Part shown: positions 37,858 to 46,918 of the stretch, one piece after another
Layout of the letters: every line of letters starts with the position of its first letter
Numbering within the stretch: position 1 is the stretch's first letter
Source of the DNA: an uncultured Flavobacteriales bacterium
GTDB lineage: Bacteria > Bacteroidota > Bacteroidia > Flavobacteriales_D > Sanyastnellaceae
NCBI GenBank assembly: GCA_949373165.1
Contig: CASICO010000017.1
Coordinates: forward strand, 1-64,000
DNA length: 64,000 nt
Direction: 5' to 3'
Made by a program: the position numbers and the translations under genes
The notes under the pieces: model-generated
The model's input: only the letters and a program-made list of their open reading frames with translations
What the model was told of the DNA's origin: nothing
Database searches by the model: none

Positions 37858-39423
37858 CTCGGACTCAAATGAACGAGGGGGACCAACATCTCTTCCATTG
37901 AGATGCCACCGTGCTGAAATGTCCCGTCCAAATACCGGACAAACCGATTGAAGTTGTTCGGGTAGACCATGAAGTCCCGCTCCTTGGCAAAAATGTAGCG
38001 GCTAGAAAGGTTGGCTTTTGGCAATCCAAAGGACAAAGGATTGTCCACCACGAAAACGGAATCGTCGTGACGCAGGTTGCGCCCCGTTTTGTACCGTGGA
38101 TTGTCGGTGACTTCCTTTTCTCCTTGCACCTTCACTGGGTCTGCAACTTGCACCGTGCCGTGGTCTGTGGTCAAGATGAGCTCGAAGCCTTCCTCTGCCG
38201 CGCGTTCGAGCAATTCCCTCAGGGGACTGTGCTCAAACCAACTCATGGTCAACGACCGATAAGCGGCTTCATCCTCAGCCAGTTCCTTGATGATCTCGCT
38301 TTCGGTTCTGGCGTGGCTCAGCATGTCCACAAAATTGAACACCACTGCAGTGAAGTCTCTGTCTCGGATCCGGTGGAAATCCTCCAACAATTTTCGCCCT
38401 GCAGTGACATCGGTGATTTTGTGGTATCCCCCAACTGCCCTTGAATCCCCAACGCTCCAATTGTGCGCCCAACAATTCTGACTCGTGGGCATTCTTAGAT
38501 CCTTGTTCATGCTCGCCCTTCCACCATTGTGGATGCTCTTCTGCGATTCTGGCGGGTGTCATCCCAGCAAACATGGCATTTCGGGCATATTGAGTGGCCG
38601 TGGGCAGGTAGCTCCAATGCATCTGCTCCGATTGCACCTGCCAGTGCTCGGAAAGCAAAGGACCCAGCGTGCGCCATTGGTCATAACGGAAATTGTCAAT
38701 CACCACCAATAACGTTTTGCGCCCCTCATCCAGCAGTGGCTTCACAGCCTCCTTCAGCACTTGGGGTGCAAGAAGTGGATCTTCAGGTCCCCTGCACCGG
38801 TCCAAGTCCGCCAGCCAACCGCCGTAATTGTCGGTCACAAAACGGGCGAATTGACGACCTGCATCTTGTTTTTGCATCCGCAAGACCTCCGCCATGCCTG
38901 TGTCGCCAGAAGCCGCAAGCTCAAGATCCCAATGCACCAATCGCTTGTGAATGTCCTCCCAATCTTCCCGATTGAGACGGTCCATGAGCCGCATCGCCAA
39001 CTCACGGAACTCGCGCTGGTAGTCGCTCATCGCCTTTTCTCCAACCAATCGTTTTTCGTCCAAAATCTTCTTGAGCGAAAGCAAAATCTGATTGGGATTC
39101 AAAGGCTTGATCAGATAATCCGCCATTTTAGATCCAATGGCTTCCTCCATAATGTGCTCTTCCTCACTCTTGGTGATCATCACGCAAGGCAAGTGTGGCC
39201 TGCGCGATTTGATGCGATGCAAGGTTTCCAAGCCCGTGAGGCCTGGCATGTTTTCGTCGAGGAAAATCACGTCTACAATGCGATCTTCCTCAAGTGCATC
39301 AAGAAGAGAAGCTCCATCGGTAAAGCCCGTGACTTCGTAACCTTTCCTCTCTAAAAACAAGATGTGGGGCTTAAGCAGGTCGATTTCATCGTCCGCCCAA
39401 AGGATGTGGGGAGTGCGCGTCAT
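37854..39423 (-). CDS. porX: PorX, T9SS response regulator with PglZ domain (frameshifted)
   Basis: PorX regulates T9SS gene expression together with kinase PorY. Starting at ATG 39423, the receiver domain has D11/D12 (ILWADDEID) and the phosphoacceptor D56 (VIFLDENMPGL). Then a PglZ-like alkaline-phosphatase-fold domain follows (LLVVIDNFRYDQWRTLGPLL, NFVDMLSHAR, ILTTDHGTVQVADP). Near residue 330 the frame breaks at the five-C run 38428-38432 (plus strand). Removing one base gives GFKGSWGYHKITDVTAGRKL and the complete 522-residue protein ending at 37854. No C-terminal DNA-binding domain is visible, as expected for PorX. No porY is in the window. Confidence 0.92.
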
Positions 39424-39500
39424 GGTTCCTTCAATGGCAATTCGTCGCAATTATTTTGCAAAGAGGCCGCAAGTGCAAAGAAACGCGTGAAATTTCGGGC

Positions 39501-40754
39501 ATGGCCGCCCGACCCAAGCTGCTGAACGACCCCGTATACGGCTTCGTTCAACTCCGCCACGCCGACTTCACGGATATCATGGATCATCCGTGGGTTCAGC
39601 GACTCCGTAGAATCAGCCAGCTCGGCATGAGCCACCTGGTTTATCCAGGCGCAGTGCACAACCGTTTTCACCATGCTGTTGGCGCCTTGCACCTGATGCA
39701 AGAGGCCCTGGACTCTCTTCGCGAGAAAGGCATCGTCATCACCGAGGAGGAGTACAGAGGCGCATGTTTCGCCATTTTGCTTCACGATGTTGGCCACGGG
39801 CCCTTCAGTCACGCCTTGGAACACACCCTTGTCCGAGGCGTTCACCATGAGGAAATCAGCACGCTGATCATGACCCGACTCAACGAAGAGTTCAATGGGA
39901 AGCTCGATACGGCCATTGAAATCTTCAATGACCACCACCCCAAAGGCTTCTTGCATGACCTCGTTTCCAGTCAACTCGACATGGATCGGATGGACTACTT
40001 GAGGAGGGACAGCTTTTTCACCGGTGTAAACGAAGGGCAAATCAGTTCTGAACGCATCATTCGGATGCTGAATGTTCACGAAGGCAGGCTCGTGGTCGAG
40101 GAAAAAGGAATCTACTCAATCGAAAAATTCATCATCTCTCGTCGGCTCATGTATTGGCAAGTCTACCTGCACAAGACAGTCTTGGCAGCAGAATGGATGA
40201 TGATGGGCATCCTTGAACGGGCGCGCGACTTGGTGCATGAAGGCCACGATGTGTGGACCACTCCCGCCATTCGCCCCTTCCTTGAGCAAGACCTAGACCG
40301 TGCCAGATTTATGGCTGACCCCGAGGTGCTCGCTGCGTTTTGCGCCCTCGATGACAATGACGTCATGTGTTGCATCAAGGCTTGGCAAAGCCATCCGGAT
40401 GCAGTGCTGTCCGACTTGAGCCAAAGAATGACGGACCGCCGGTTGTTCAAAATTGAGCTTCGCGATGCGCCGTTCAATCAAGACGACATTGCCGAGCGCA
40501 TTGCATCCGTAGAGCAAATGATGGCGTTGAGTACGGAAGACGCGGCTTGTTTCGTCCTGCACGACCGCATAGACAACCGGGCATATTCCACAGCGTCAAA
40601 TGGCATCGGCATGCTGTTCAAAGATGGAACCATAAGGGATGCAGCATCTGCATCTGACCACTTGAACTTGAGCACTTTGAGCGTGCCGGTGGAGCGGCAT
40701 TTCCTGGCTTACCCCAAGGAATTGCCGCCCCGACCAACCGCTGTTAAAGGGTAA
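39501..40754 (+). CDS. HD-domain phosphohydrolase (dGTPase/SAMHD1-like)
   Basis: 417 residues from ATG 39501 (MAARPKLLNDPVYGFVQL); an upstream ATG at 39456 would run into the porX promoter gap. It shows the metal-binding HD series of the YfbR/dGTPase/SAMHD1 superfamily: RISQLGMSHLVYPGAVHNRFHHAVG, FAILLHDVGHGPFSHALEHT, and SQLDMDRMDYLRRDSFFTGV, so it is expected to hydrolyse phosphoester bonds in nucleotides. The substrate is not readable. It is divergent from porX with 77 bp between, and convergent with the RNase G-like gene, overlapping it by 11 bp. Confidence 0.9.
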   Translation: MAARPKLLNDPVYGFVQLRHADFTDIMDHPWVQRLRRISQLGMSHLVYPGAVHNRFHHAVGALHLMQEALDSLREKGIVITEEEYRGACFAILLHDVGHGPFSHALEHTLVRGVHHEEISTLIMTRLNEEFNGKLDTAIEIFNDHHPKGFLHDLVSSQLDMDRMDYLRRDSFFTGVNEGQISSERIIRMLNVHEGRLVVEEKGIYSIEKFIISRRLMYWQVYLHKTVLAAEWMMMGILERARDLVHEGHDVWTTPAIRPFLEQDLDRARFMADPEVLAAFCALDDNDVMCCIKAWQSHPDAVLSDLSQRMTDRRLFKIELRDAPFNQDDIAERIASVEQMMALSTEDAACFVLHDRIDNRAYSTASNGIGMLFKDGTIRDAASASDHLNLSTLSVPVERHFLAYPKELPPRPTAVKG

Positions 40755-42291
40755 GCTCTTTCCCTTCAGAATCGTAGACGTGGTGCTCCAACAATTCCAT
40801 GGAATCGTTGCTGTCTACTGTGATTTTCATGCCAAAGGTTTTCTTCCAACGCTTGAGCATGTTGTCCCAAAACCCATTGGTGATGTACGCCTCGACCATC
40901 GGGTGAATGAGCATGGTGACCGATCCCAAGCCGCGATCTGCGGCTGTTTTCAGTGCATCTTCAATCCGATCTGTAATCAGAATGCTCGCCTCCACTTTGC
41001 CTGTGCCATTGCATGAAGGGCACTGCTCTGCAGTTTTGATGTCGGTGACTTCACGAACACGTTGGCGGGTAATTTCAACAACCCCGAAACGACTAGGCGA
41101 CAACACATTGTGCTTGGCCTTGTCGGGCTTCATAGAACTGCGCAGTGACTCTGTCAACTTGCGTCGATTCGCCACATCACCCATGTCAATGAAGTCCACG
41201 CAGATGATGCCTCCCATGTCGCGCAGGCGCAACAAACGGGCGATTTCATCTGAGCATTCTAAGTTGGTTGCGACCGCATTCTCTTCCTGAGAAGTGGCCC
41301 CTGCTTTCCTGCCTCCAGAGTTCACGTCGATGACGTGCATGGCCTCCGTGTGCTCAACAATGAGGTAAGCTCCGCTTCTGAGGTTGACCTGACGACCAAA
41401 ACTGGCCTTGATCATCCTGTGCACGCCACGGTCGTCAAACACATCTTTTGCCTTGGACTCCTTTACGATGTCCACCTTGTCCGGAGCATTGACTGTCAGG
41501 TACTCGCGCACCTCAGCCGCCACTTCTGGATCGTTTACCAAGATCTGGGAGAAGTTGGGATTCAACAAGTCTCTGAGCAAAGAGCTCGTCTTGTTGATTT
41601 CACCCAAAACCCGCTGCCTCGGCTTCGCATTGCGCAGATTGGCATGGAGCTCCTTCCAACGGTTGGTGAGCTCTTCCAAATCTGAGTGCAAATCTGCCGC
41701 CCCTTTTTCTTGGGCCACCGTGCGAACGATGATTCCGCAATTTTCTGGACGGATACTTTGTAGCAACACGCGCAAGCGTTTCCGCTCGCTCTCCTTGTTG
41801 ATCCTTTGGCTGATGCTGATCTTGTTAGAGAACGGCACCAAGACAAGGTATCGACCTGCCATGGTAATCTCAGCCGTCAAACGCGGCCCTTTGGTGGAGA
41901 TGGCCTCCTTGGCAACCTGAACGACGACGGTCTGACTGGCAGACACAACATCCTTCATGTTGCCCTTTTTTTCGATGTCCGACTCCAACTTGAAGTTGGT
42001 GAGGTCGGAGCTCGCTTGGGTTCCTTTGATGGAACGTTGGGCGTAGTTTTTAGAACTGCGGTATTGCGGGCCCAAATCCAGATAGTGAAGGAAGGCATCT
42101 TTTGGATGACCTATGTCCACAAATCCAGCATTTAGGCTGGGCAACACCTTTTTGACCCGGCCGAGGTAAATGTCCCCAACCGCATATTCCTGGTTGCCTT
42201 TGTCTTCGTGAAGCTCGACCAATTGGCCGTCTTCTAACATGGCAATACGCAACCCGGAGCTGGTCTTATTGATGACCAATTCGATGTTCAC
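40744..42291 (-). CDS. rng: Ribonuclease E/G family protein (RNase G)
   Basis: 515 residues. An N-terminal S1 domain (GDIYLGRVKKVLPSLNAGFVDIG) is followed by the catalytic core. Metal-binding Asp residues are in AMHVIDVNSGG and IICVDFIDMGDVANRR, corresponding to E. coli RNase E D303 and D346. The zinc-link Cys pair is EQCPSCNGTG. There is no long degradosome-binding tail, so RNase G-like is the better name. The C-terminus ends in a small hydrophobic/acidic section. It lies 58 bp downstream of the COX24-type small gene in the HU-TPR-COX24-rng group. Confidence 0.94.
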   Translation of the reverse strand: MNIELVINKTSSGLRIAMLEDGQLVELHEDKGNQEYAVGDIYLGRVKKVLPSLNAGFVDIGHPKDAFLHYLDLGPQYRSSKNYAQRSIKGTQASSDLTNFKLESDIEKKGNMKDVVSASQTVVVQVAKEAISTKGPRLTAEITMAGRYLVLVPFSNKISISQRINKESERKRLRVLLQSIRPENCGIIVRTVAQEKGAADLHSDLEELTNRWKELHANLRNAKPRQRVLGEINKTSSLLRDLLNPNFSQILVNDPEVAAEVREYLTVNAPDKVDIVKESKAKDVFDDRGVHRMIKASFGRQVNLRSGAYLIVEHTEAMHVIDVNSGGRKAGATSQEENAVATNLECSDEIARLLRLRDMGGIICVDFIDMGDVANRRKLTESLRSSMKPDKAKHNVLSPSRFGVVEITRQRVREVTDIKTAEQCPSCNGTGKVEASILITDRIEDALKTAADRGLGSVTMLIHPMVEAYITNGFWDNMLKRWKKTFGMKITVDSNDSMELLEHHVYDSEGKELTL

Positions 42292-42349
42292 GCGTTAAGA
42301 AATTATGACTGTATTGACGGCACATTTGCCGCAAACAAGTCTATAAATA

Positions 42350-42442
42350 TCACTTCTTCTTCTTGTGACGATTCTTACGTAAACGCTTCTTCTTCTTGTG
42401 CACGGCCATCTTATGACGCTTGCGCTTCTTTCCACTTGGCAT
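42350..42442 (-). CDS. AURKAIP1/COX24-type 30-residue basic ribosome-associated protein
   Basis: A 30-residue protein starting MPSGKKRKRHKM and ending in K4, with 18 Lys/Arg. It matches the short AURKAIP1/COX24-domain proteins widely annotated in Bacteroidota; related proteins are small-subunit ribosomal proteins (bS22-type/mitoribosomal). The ATG at 42442 lies 11 bp after the TPR gene. The composition (K/R/H only around one MAVH patch) makes coding certain in this frame. Its role in the ribosome is inferred from the family. Confidence 0.88.
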   Translation of the reverse strand: MPSGKKRKRHKMAVHKKKKRLRKNRHKKKK

Positions 42443-42453
42443 GGTCGGAGAAT

Positions 42454-43065
42454 TTATGAGTTCTGAATCAGGATGTCTATCCGTTGACGGACGGCCTGTT
42501 CAATGATGGTATCCGGGGAAAGGGGGAGAAAACGTTGGTAGCCAGCGAGTGCCAAGCCCGGATTTCCGAGGCGCTCGTGGCATTGTGCCTGGAAAAACCA
42601 AGCGTTGTGAGCTGTACTGTCAACCAGCACAGCCCGTTCAAAATGAATCAAGGCGTCAGCAGCGTTTCCTCCGTCCAATTCCAGCATGCCCAATTGAACC
42701 AATGGTTCTGCGCGATCTGGGGCCAATTCAATGGCTTGGACAAAGCGCTCTTTGGCCTTGTCGATTTGTCCTGATTGAATGCTAAACCGTCCCAATTCGA
42801 TGACGGCATCCACATTTGGCGGATCTCCTTCGGCCAAAGCCTTGAGTGCGAGAATGCCCTCCATGGGATTGGCTCCTCTCACCTTTTCCACAGCAGAAAG
42901 AACCGGATCCGCTGGGGTCGCTTCTTCTAAAGTGGTCGGAATATCCTCTTTTGCTAGGCCTGCAGGTTGTCTCGGAATGACTTGCCAAACGAGCACAACC
43001 AAAACGACGCACAAACCTCCTATGATGAAGGGCGTGATCGATCGGTTCTGTGCGTTCTCAGTCAT
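42454..43065 (-). CDS. Membrane-anchored TPR protein
   Basis: 203 residues. One transmembrane segment near the N-terminus (FIIGGLCVVLVVLVWQV) followed by a flexible, acidic linker and about three TPR units (VDAVIELGRFSIQSGQ, RAEPLVQLGMLELDGG, AHNAWFFQAQCHERLGNPGLALAGYQ). Expected to be anchored in the inner membrane with TPRs exposed, either cytoplasmic or periplasmic; N-in topology would place them in the periplasm. It is probably a scaffold. It lies between the HU gene (9 bp) and the small COX24-type gene. Confidence 0.82.
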   Translation of the reverse strand: MTENAQNRSITPFIIGGLCVVLVVLVWQVIPRQPAGLAKEDIPTTLEEATPADPVLSAVEKVRGANPMEGILALKALAEGDPPNVDAVIELGRFSIQSGQIDKAKERFVQAIELAPDRAEPLVQLGMLELDGGNAADALIHFERAVLVDSTAHNAWFFQAQCHERLGNPGLALAGYQRFLPLSPDTIIEQAVRQRIDILIQNS

Positions 43066-43074
43066 TCTTGGAGG

Positions 43075-43365
43075 TCACTTTGCAGCCACCTTGGTCTTCA
43101 CATTCTCCATAAAGCTCTTGGCGGGCTTAAAGGAGGGAATGTTGTGTGCAGGAATTTCGATGGTCTTGTTCTTCAAAATGTCGCGGCCCGTTTTCTTGGC
43201 GCGTCTTTTGACGACAAAACTTCCGAATCCACGGAGATAGACATTGTGTCCACTCTCCAAGGAATCGCGTACCGATTCCATAAACGCCTCGACTGTTGCT
43301 TGAACGTCCTGACGCTCAATGCCTGTCTTATCTGAAATGCGGCTCACGAGGTCCGCCTTCGTCAT
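43075..43365 (-). CDS. HU/IHF family DNA-binding protein
   Basis: 96 residues from ATG 43365 (MTKADLVSRISDKTGIERQDV). The reading frame runs further upstream into non-coding sequence. VYLRGFGSFVVKRRAKKTGRD is the beta-arm region and IPAHNIPSFKPAKSFMENV the C-terminal helix, normal for HU. The DNA-bending protein may act as a nucleoid protein or IHF subunit. A promoter-like element lies at 43433-43440. mutY is divergent. Confidence 0.92.
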   Translation of the reverse strand: MTKADLVSRISDKTGIERQDVQATVEAFMESVRDSLESGHNVYLRGFGSFVVKRRAKKTGRDILKNKTIEIPAHNIPSFKPAKSFMENVKTKVAAK

Positions 43366-43432
43366 CTTCTTTTCACTCACTTTGCAAATGCTTTGAACCC
43401 AACGGGTTGTATTCCTGTGGTCAATGGGCCGG

Positions 43433-43440
43433 CAAAAATA
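43433..43440 (-). promoter_or_regulatory. Putative -7 element for the HU operon
   Basis: On the minus strand TATTTTTG, a perfect TAnnTTTG match, lies about 68 bases upstream of the HU ATG, with TTG 16 bases further up (43459-43457). It would drive the HU-TPR-COX24-rng group and sits just before the divergent mutY start. Confidence 0.5.
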
Positions 43441-43466
43441 GCACATCTCCCCCACTCAACCTTATC

Positions 43467-44540
43467 ATGGCAAACCATTCGCAAATTCGGGACATGAATG
43501 GCCCCCACCCTTTCACTGTCAAACTGCTGTCTTGGTACGAGAATCACGCGCGTGATTTGCCATGGCGTGCCCACCCAGAACCCTACGCAACGTGGCTTTC
43601 CGAGGTCATACTCCAACAGACTCGGGTCGACACAGGAACCGCCTATTGGCATCGATTCTTAAACGCTTTCCCCAATGTTAAAGTCCTCGCATCGGCGAAT
43701 TCCGAGGATGTCATGGCCCAATGGAAGGGATTGGGCTATTACAGCCGAGCTCGGAATTTGCACGCAGCAGCCAAGGCCATTGTCCATGACCTCGACGGTC
43801 AACTTCCCGAAACGGCTGAGGGCTGGAAGCGCCTCCCAGGCATAGGACCGTATACCGCTGCCGCCATTGCGAGCATCTGTCATCAAGAAGCTGTCCCCGT
43901 GATCGATGGGAACGTTCAACGCGTTTTGTCCCGGTTGTTTAACATCGACCAACCTGTAGACAGAAAATCGGGACGCGTCGCCATTGAAGCGGCTGCCGAT
44001 GCGCTTGTTTCCAGCCAAAACCCCGGAATCTCCAATCAAGCCTGGATGGAACTGGGGGCCTTGGTCTGCAAGCCTAAAAATCCGAATTGCGGGCAATGTC
44101 CGCTGCACTCAGAATGCCTTTCTCGCGCAGAAGGGACCACACGAGATAGGCCCGTCAAACAACCTAAAAAACGCCCAAAGGACGTGATGGTCAATTTTGA
44201 CGTCAAACGCCGAAAAATTGGCTCCGGGCCTCTTGAGTGGTGGATCGAAAGGCGGCCTCAAAAAGGAATATGGGGCGGACTGGAGTCCTTTCCGCTTGTG
44301 ATGACAGAAACAACAACGCCCCCCCCTCAGGAAGATGCGATATGGGGACCCGTGCTGCACATCCTCACCCACATGCGCATGAATGCGTGGTTTCATTTTT
44401 CTGAAATTCAAACCAGCCACGACGCAGGAGGGGAAGAAACCGAAGGGCTTTGGGTTGCTGTAACGGACAGCCATCGCACTTGGCCACGCCTGATTGACAA
44501 GGTTCTGATGGACCTACAGAATCAAGCTGTGAAGAATTGA
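43467..44540 (+). CDS. mutY: A/G-specific adenine glycosylase
   Basis: MutY excises adenine opposite 8-oxoguanine. 357 residues from ATG 43467 (MANHSQIRDMNGPHPF). The HhH-GPD region has LPGIGPYTAAAIAS and catalytic Asp in VPVIDGNVQRVLSRLF. The [4Fe-4S] ligands are in CKPKNPNCGQCPLHSEC (C-x6-C-x2-C-x5-C). A NUDIX-like C-terminal domain follows (WWIERRPQKGIWGGLESFP). It is followed by ssb after 48 bp. mutY-ssb-gldE-gldD order recalls Flavobacterium johnsoniae. Confidence 0.95.
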   Translation: MANHSQIRDMNGPHPFTVKLLSWYENHARDLPWRAHPEPYATWLSEVILQQTRVDTGTAYWHRFLNAFPNVKVLASANSEDVMAQWKGLGYYSRARNLHAAAKAIVHDLDGQLPETAEGWKRLPGIGPYTAAAIASICHQEAVPVIDGNVQRVLSRLFNIDQPVDRKSGRVAIEAAADALVSSQNPGISNQAWMELGALVCKPKNPNCGQCPLHSECLSRAEGTTRDRPVKQPKKRPKDVMVNFDVKRRKIGSGPLEWWIERRPQKGIWGGLESFPLVMTETTTPPPQEDAIWGPVLHILTHMRMNAWFHFSEIQTSHDAGGEETEGLWVAVTDSHRTWPRLIDKVLMDLQNQAVKN

Positions 44541-44588
44541 GGACTTTTCACCCTTTCGAGCCACCAGAGCTTCGGTACTTTGCACCTC

Positions 44589-45005
44589 ATGTCTGGCCTG
44601 AACAAAGTCATGCTCATTGGTCGCCTCGGGCGGGATCCTGAAACCCGATGGTTTGATGGAGGAAAAGCGATGTCCAAGCTTTCGCTGGCCACTTCGGAAA
44701 TCTACCAAGACCAAGAAGGCAAGCCACACGAGCGAACGGAGTGGCACACGGTCGTCCTGTGGAGAGAGTTGGCAGAACTCGCCGATGAACATCTTCGCAA
44801 AGGGGACCGGGTATTCGTTGAGGGCCGCCTCAAATCCAGAACATGGATCGATGACCACGGGGGCCAGCATCGCATCACTGAGGTCATAGGAGACCGAATG
44901 GATCGGCTCGGTCAAGAGGAAGAATCGGCGAGGCCAGACCGAAATCAGGGCAATCCTGCCCCGCGAGGCCCGCACCCGATTGACACATCTACCATCCCAC
45001 TCTGA
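44589..45005 (+). CDS. ssb: Single-stranded DNA-binding protein
   Basis: 138 residues from ATG 44589 (MSGLNKVMLIGRLGRDPE), covering the OB-fold (MSKLSLATSEIY, ERTEWHTVVLWRELAELA, DRVFVEGRLKSRTWIDD). The C-terminal tail is short and basic/proline-rich and ends IDTSTIPL rather than the acidic DDDIPF-like tip that recruits repair and replication proteins; see findings. The gap to gldE-gldD is 2 bp. Confidence 0.93.
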   Translation: MSGLNKVMLIGRLGRDPETRWFDGGKAMSKLSLATSEIYQDQEGKPHERTEWHTVVLWRELAELADEHLRKGDRVFVEGRLKSRTWIDDHGGQHRITEVIGDRMDRLGQEEESARPDRNQGNPAPRGPHPIDTSTIPL

Positions 45006-45007
45006 GC

Positions 45008-46918
45008 ATGGCAGATCTTTCCGACGGATTGGCTTGGTTTGTAGCCCTGACTTCCCTTTTGCTCTTGACCGTCAGCGCTTTTGTCTCGGGCAGTGAAATT
45101 GCCTTCTTCTCCTTGGATCCTTCTCAGCGAAGCACCCTGTCGGATGCAGAAGATGCCCCATCGAAAACTGTACTGGCTCTTCTTTCGACCCCGGATGAAG
45201 CGAAAGGCCCTCGCCGATTGTTGGCCACCATACTGGTGCTCAACAACGCGGTCAACATCCTCATCATACTGCTGTCCACAGTGCTGATGAAGCACTGGTT
45301 GCCGGCACTACCTGCTGCACTGGCCACCCTACTTCAAGTGTTTGGGGTTACGTTCTTCATTGTGCTTTTTGGAGAAGTTCTGCCCAAAGTTTACGCCAAC
45401 AGAAACCCCCTTTCTTTGGCCAGAAAAATGGCCAAACCACTCCGGTTAGCCCAGCAATTGCTCCGACCCATTTGGCAACCCATGAATGCCTTGGCCGGCA
45501 TCCTCACTCGGCGGGCAGAATCTGCGCCACCCGAATTGTCGGTGTCCGACTTGGAATACGCTGTCAACATTACGGACTCTGCCGAACGAACAGATGAAGA
45601 GAATCGAATCCTGAGTGGAATCGTGAATTTCGGATCAAAGGATGTGAAGCAAATCATGACACCACGAACGGGTGTTACTGCGCTGCCTCACGAATTGAGT
45701 TGGGGCGACCTCAAAGGGCAATTGGCCGAGTGTGGATTTAGCCGAGTGCCCATTTTTCAAGACGGACTCGACCAAGTCAAAGGCATTCTGTACGTGAAAG
45801 ACATCTTGCCACAACGCCATCAATCGGATTTTGACTGGAACTCGCTCTTGCGCCAGCCCTTCTTTGTCCCGGAGAACAGGATGATCGATGACCTGCTGCG
45901 CGACTTCCAGAGCATGAAGGTTCACTTGGCCATTGTCGTGGATGAGTACGGAGGAACAAGTGGCATCGTCACGCTAGAGGATGTGATTGAAGAAATTGTT
46001 GGGGACATTTCCGATGAGTTTGACGACGAGGACATTCTCTACTCTCGAATCAACGAAAACACCGTGGTATTTCAAGGCAAAACGGCCTTGATTGACGCCT
46101 ATCGCATCTTGGGCATTGACGGCACCGAGTTTGAAGCAGAAAAAGGAGAGAGTGATACCCTAGGGGGCTTTTTGGTCGAACAGCTTGCGCGACTGCCGAA
46201 ACCCAGCGAAAAGCTGGTTTTCCAAGGAATTGAAATCGTAGCCGAGGCGGTAGACCGCAGAAGGGTTCTTCAAGTCAAGGTAACGCTGTCCGAAGGAGAG
46301 GCCCCAAGTAAAGAAGAGAACAACGATCAAAAACGAGGTCTAAACTTCCGAAGTGGCGCGTCCATTCTCTTGGCCGCTGTTTTGAGTTTTGCCCTCGCCG
46401 GTTGTCTCGACAGCAATGTGGTTCCCAGGCCCAAAGGTTATTTTCGGATTGCCTTGCACGATACCGTGTACCGGAGCGTCGACCTCGATTGTCCGGTCCA
46501 GCTTGAATTGTCAAACGCTGCGCGACTTGAGCCCATTCGCAACTTTGCACCTGACAGCTGCTGGTTCAACATTGCCTACCCTTCCTACAAGGCCCGAATT
46601 CACTGCACCTATGCGGGCAACGTGAACCTCGACCCCGTCTTAAAAGACGCTTTCAGCTTGGCCTATGAACACGAAGTCAAGGCCGACGCCATCGAAATCG
46701 AAAGAACCGATCTAGACAACGGTGGCATGAACCTCACGTGGAACATTTTGGGTGACGCCGCAAGTCCATTGCAGTTCCTTTCCACAGATGGAAAGAACCA
46801 GTTTTTAAGGGGCGCACTTTATTTTGAGTTGCGGCCAAATTCAGACTCATTGGGGCCCGTGACGGCCCGCCTTGCGGCCGACGTTGACCATCTCGTTGCT
46901 CATTTGGACTGGGAATGA
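45008..46918 (+). CDS. GldE-GldD fusion: CorC/HlyC-type membrane protein with GldD lipoprotein domain
   Basis: 636-residue single reading frame. Residues 1-435 match GldE (CNNM/CorC type): transmembrane DUF21 segments (LAWFVALTSLLLLTVSAFVSGSEIAFFSL; FGVTFFIVLFGEVLPKVYA), paired CBS domains (MTPRTGVTALPHELSW, EYGGTSGIVTLEDVIEEIVGD) and a CorC-type end. A basic linker (NDQKRGLNFRS) leads into ILLAAVLSFALAGC, a lipobox-like segment with Cys466, then GldD: PRPKGYFRIALHDTVYR, SCWFNIAYPSYKARIH. GldD and GldE are separate proteins in Flavobacterium johnsoniae, both needed for gliding. No ATG sits near the junction, so the fusion looks real. The stop overlaps coaX (ATGA). Confidence 0.88.
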   Translation: MADLSDGLAWFVALTSLLLLTVSAFVSGSEIAFFSLDPSQRSTLSDAEDAPSKTVLALLSTPDEAKGPRRLLATILVLNNAVNILIILLSTVLMKHWLPALPAALATLLQVFGVTFFIVLFGEVLPKVYANRNPLSLARKMAKPLRLAQQLLRPIWQPMNALAGILTRRAESAPPELSVSDLEYAVNITDSAERTDEENRILSGIVNFGSKDVKQIMTPRTGVTALPHELSWGDLKGQLAECGFSRVPIFQDGLDQVKGILYVKDILPQRHQSDFDWNSLLRQPFFVPENRMIDDLLRDFQSMKVHLAIVVDEYGGTSGIVTLEDVIEEIVGDISDEFDDEDILYSRINENTVVFQGKTALIDAYRILGIDGTEFEAEKGESDTLGGFLVEQLARLPKPSEKLVFQGIEIVAEAVDRRRVLQVKVTLSEGEAPSKEENNDQKRGLNFRSGASILLAAVLSFALAGCLDSNVVPRPKGYFRIALHDTVYRSVDLDCPVQLELSNAARLEPIRNFAPDSCWFNIAYPSYKARIHCTYAGNVNLDPVLKDAFSLAYEHEVKADAIEIERTDLDNGGMNLTWNILGDAASPLQFLSTDGKNQFLRGALYFELRPNSDSLGPVTARLAADVDHLVAHLDWE

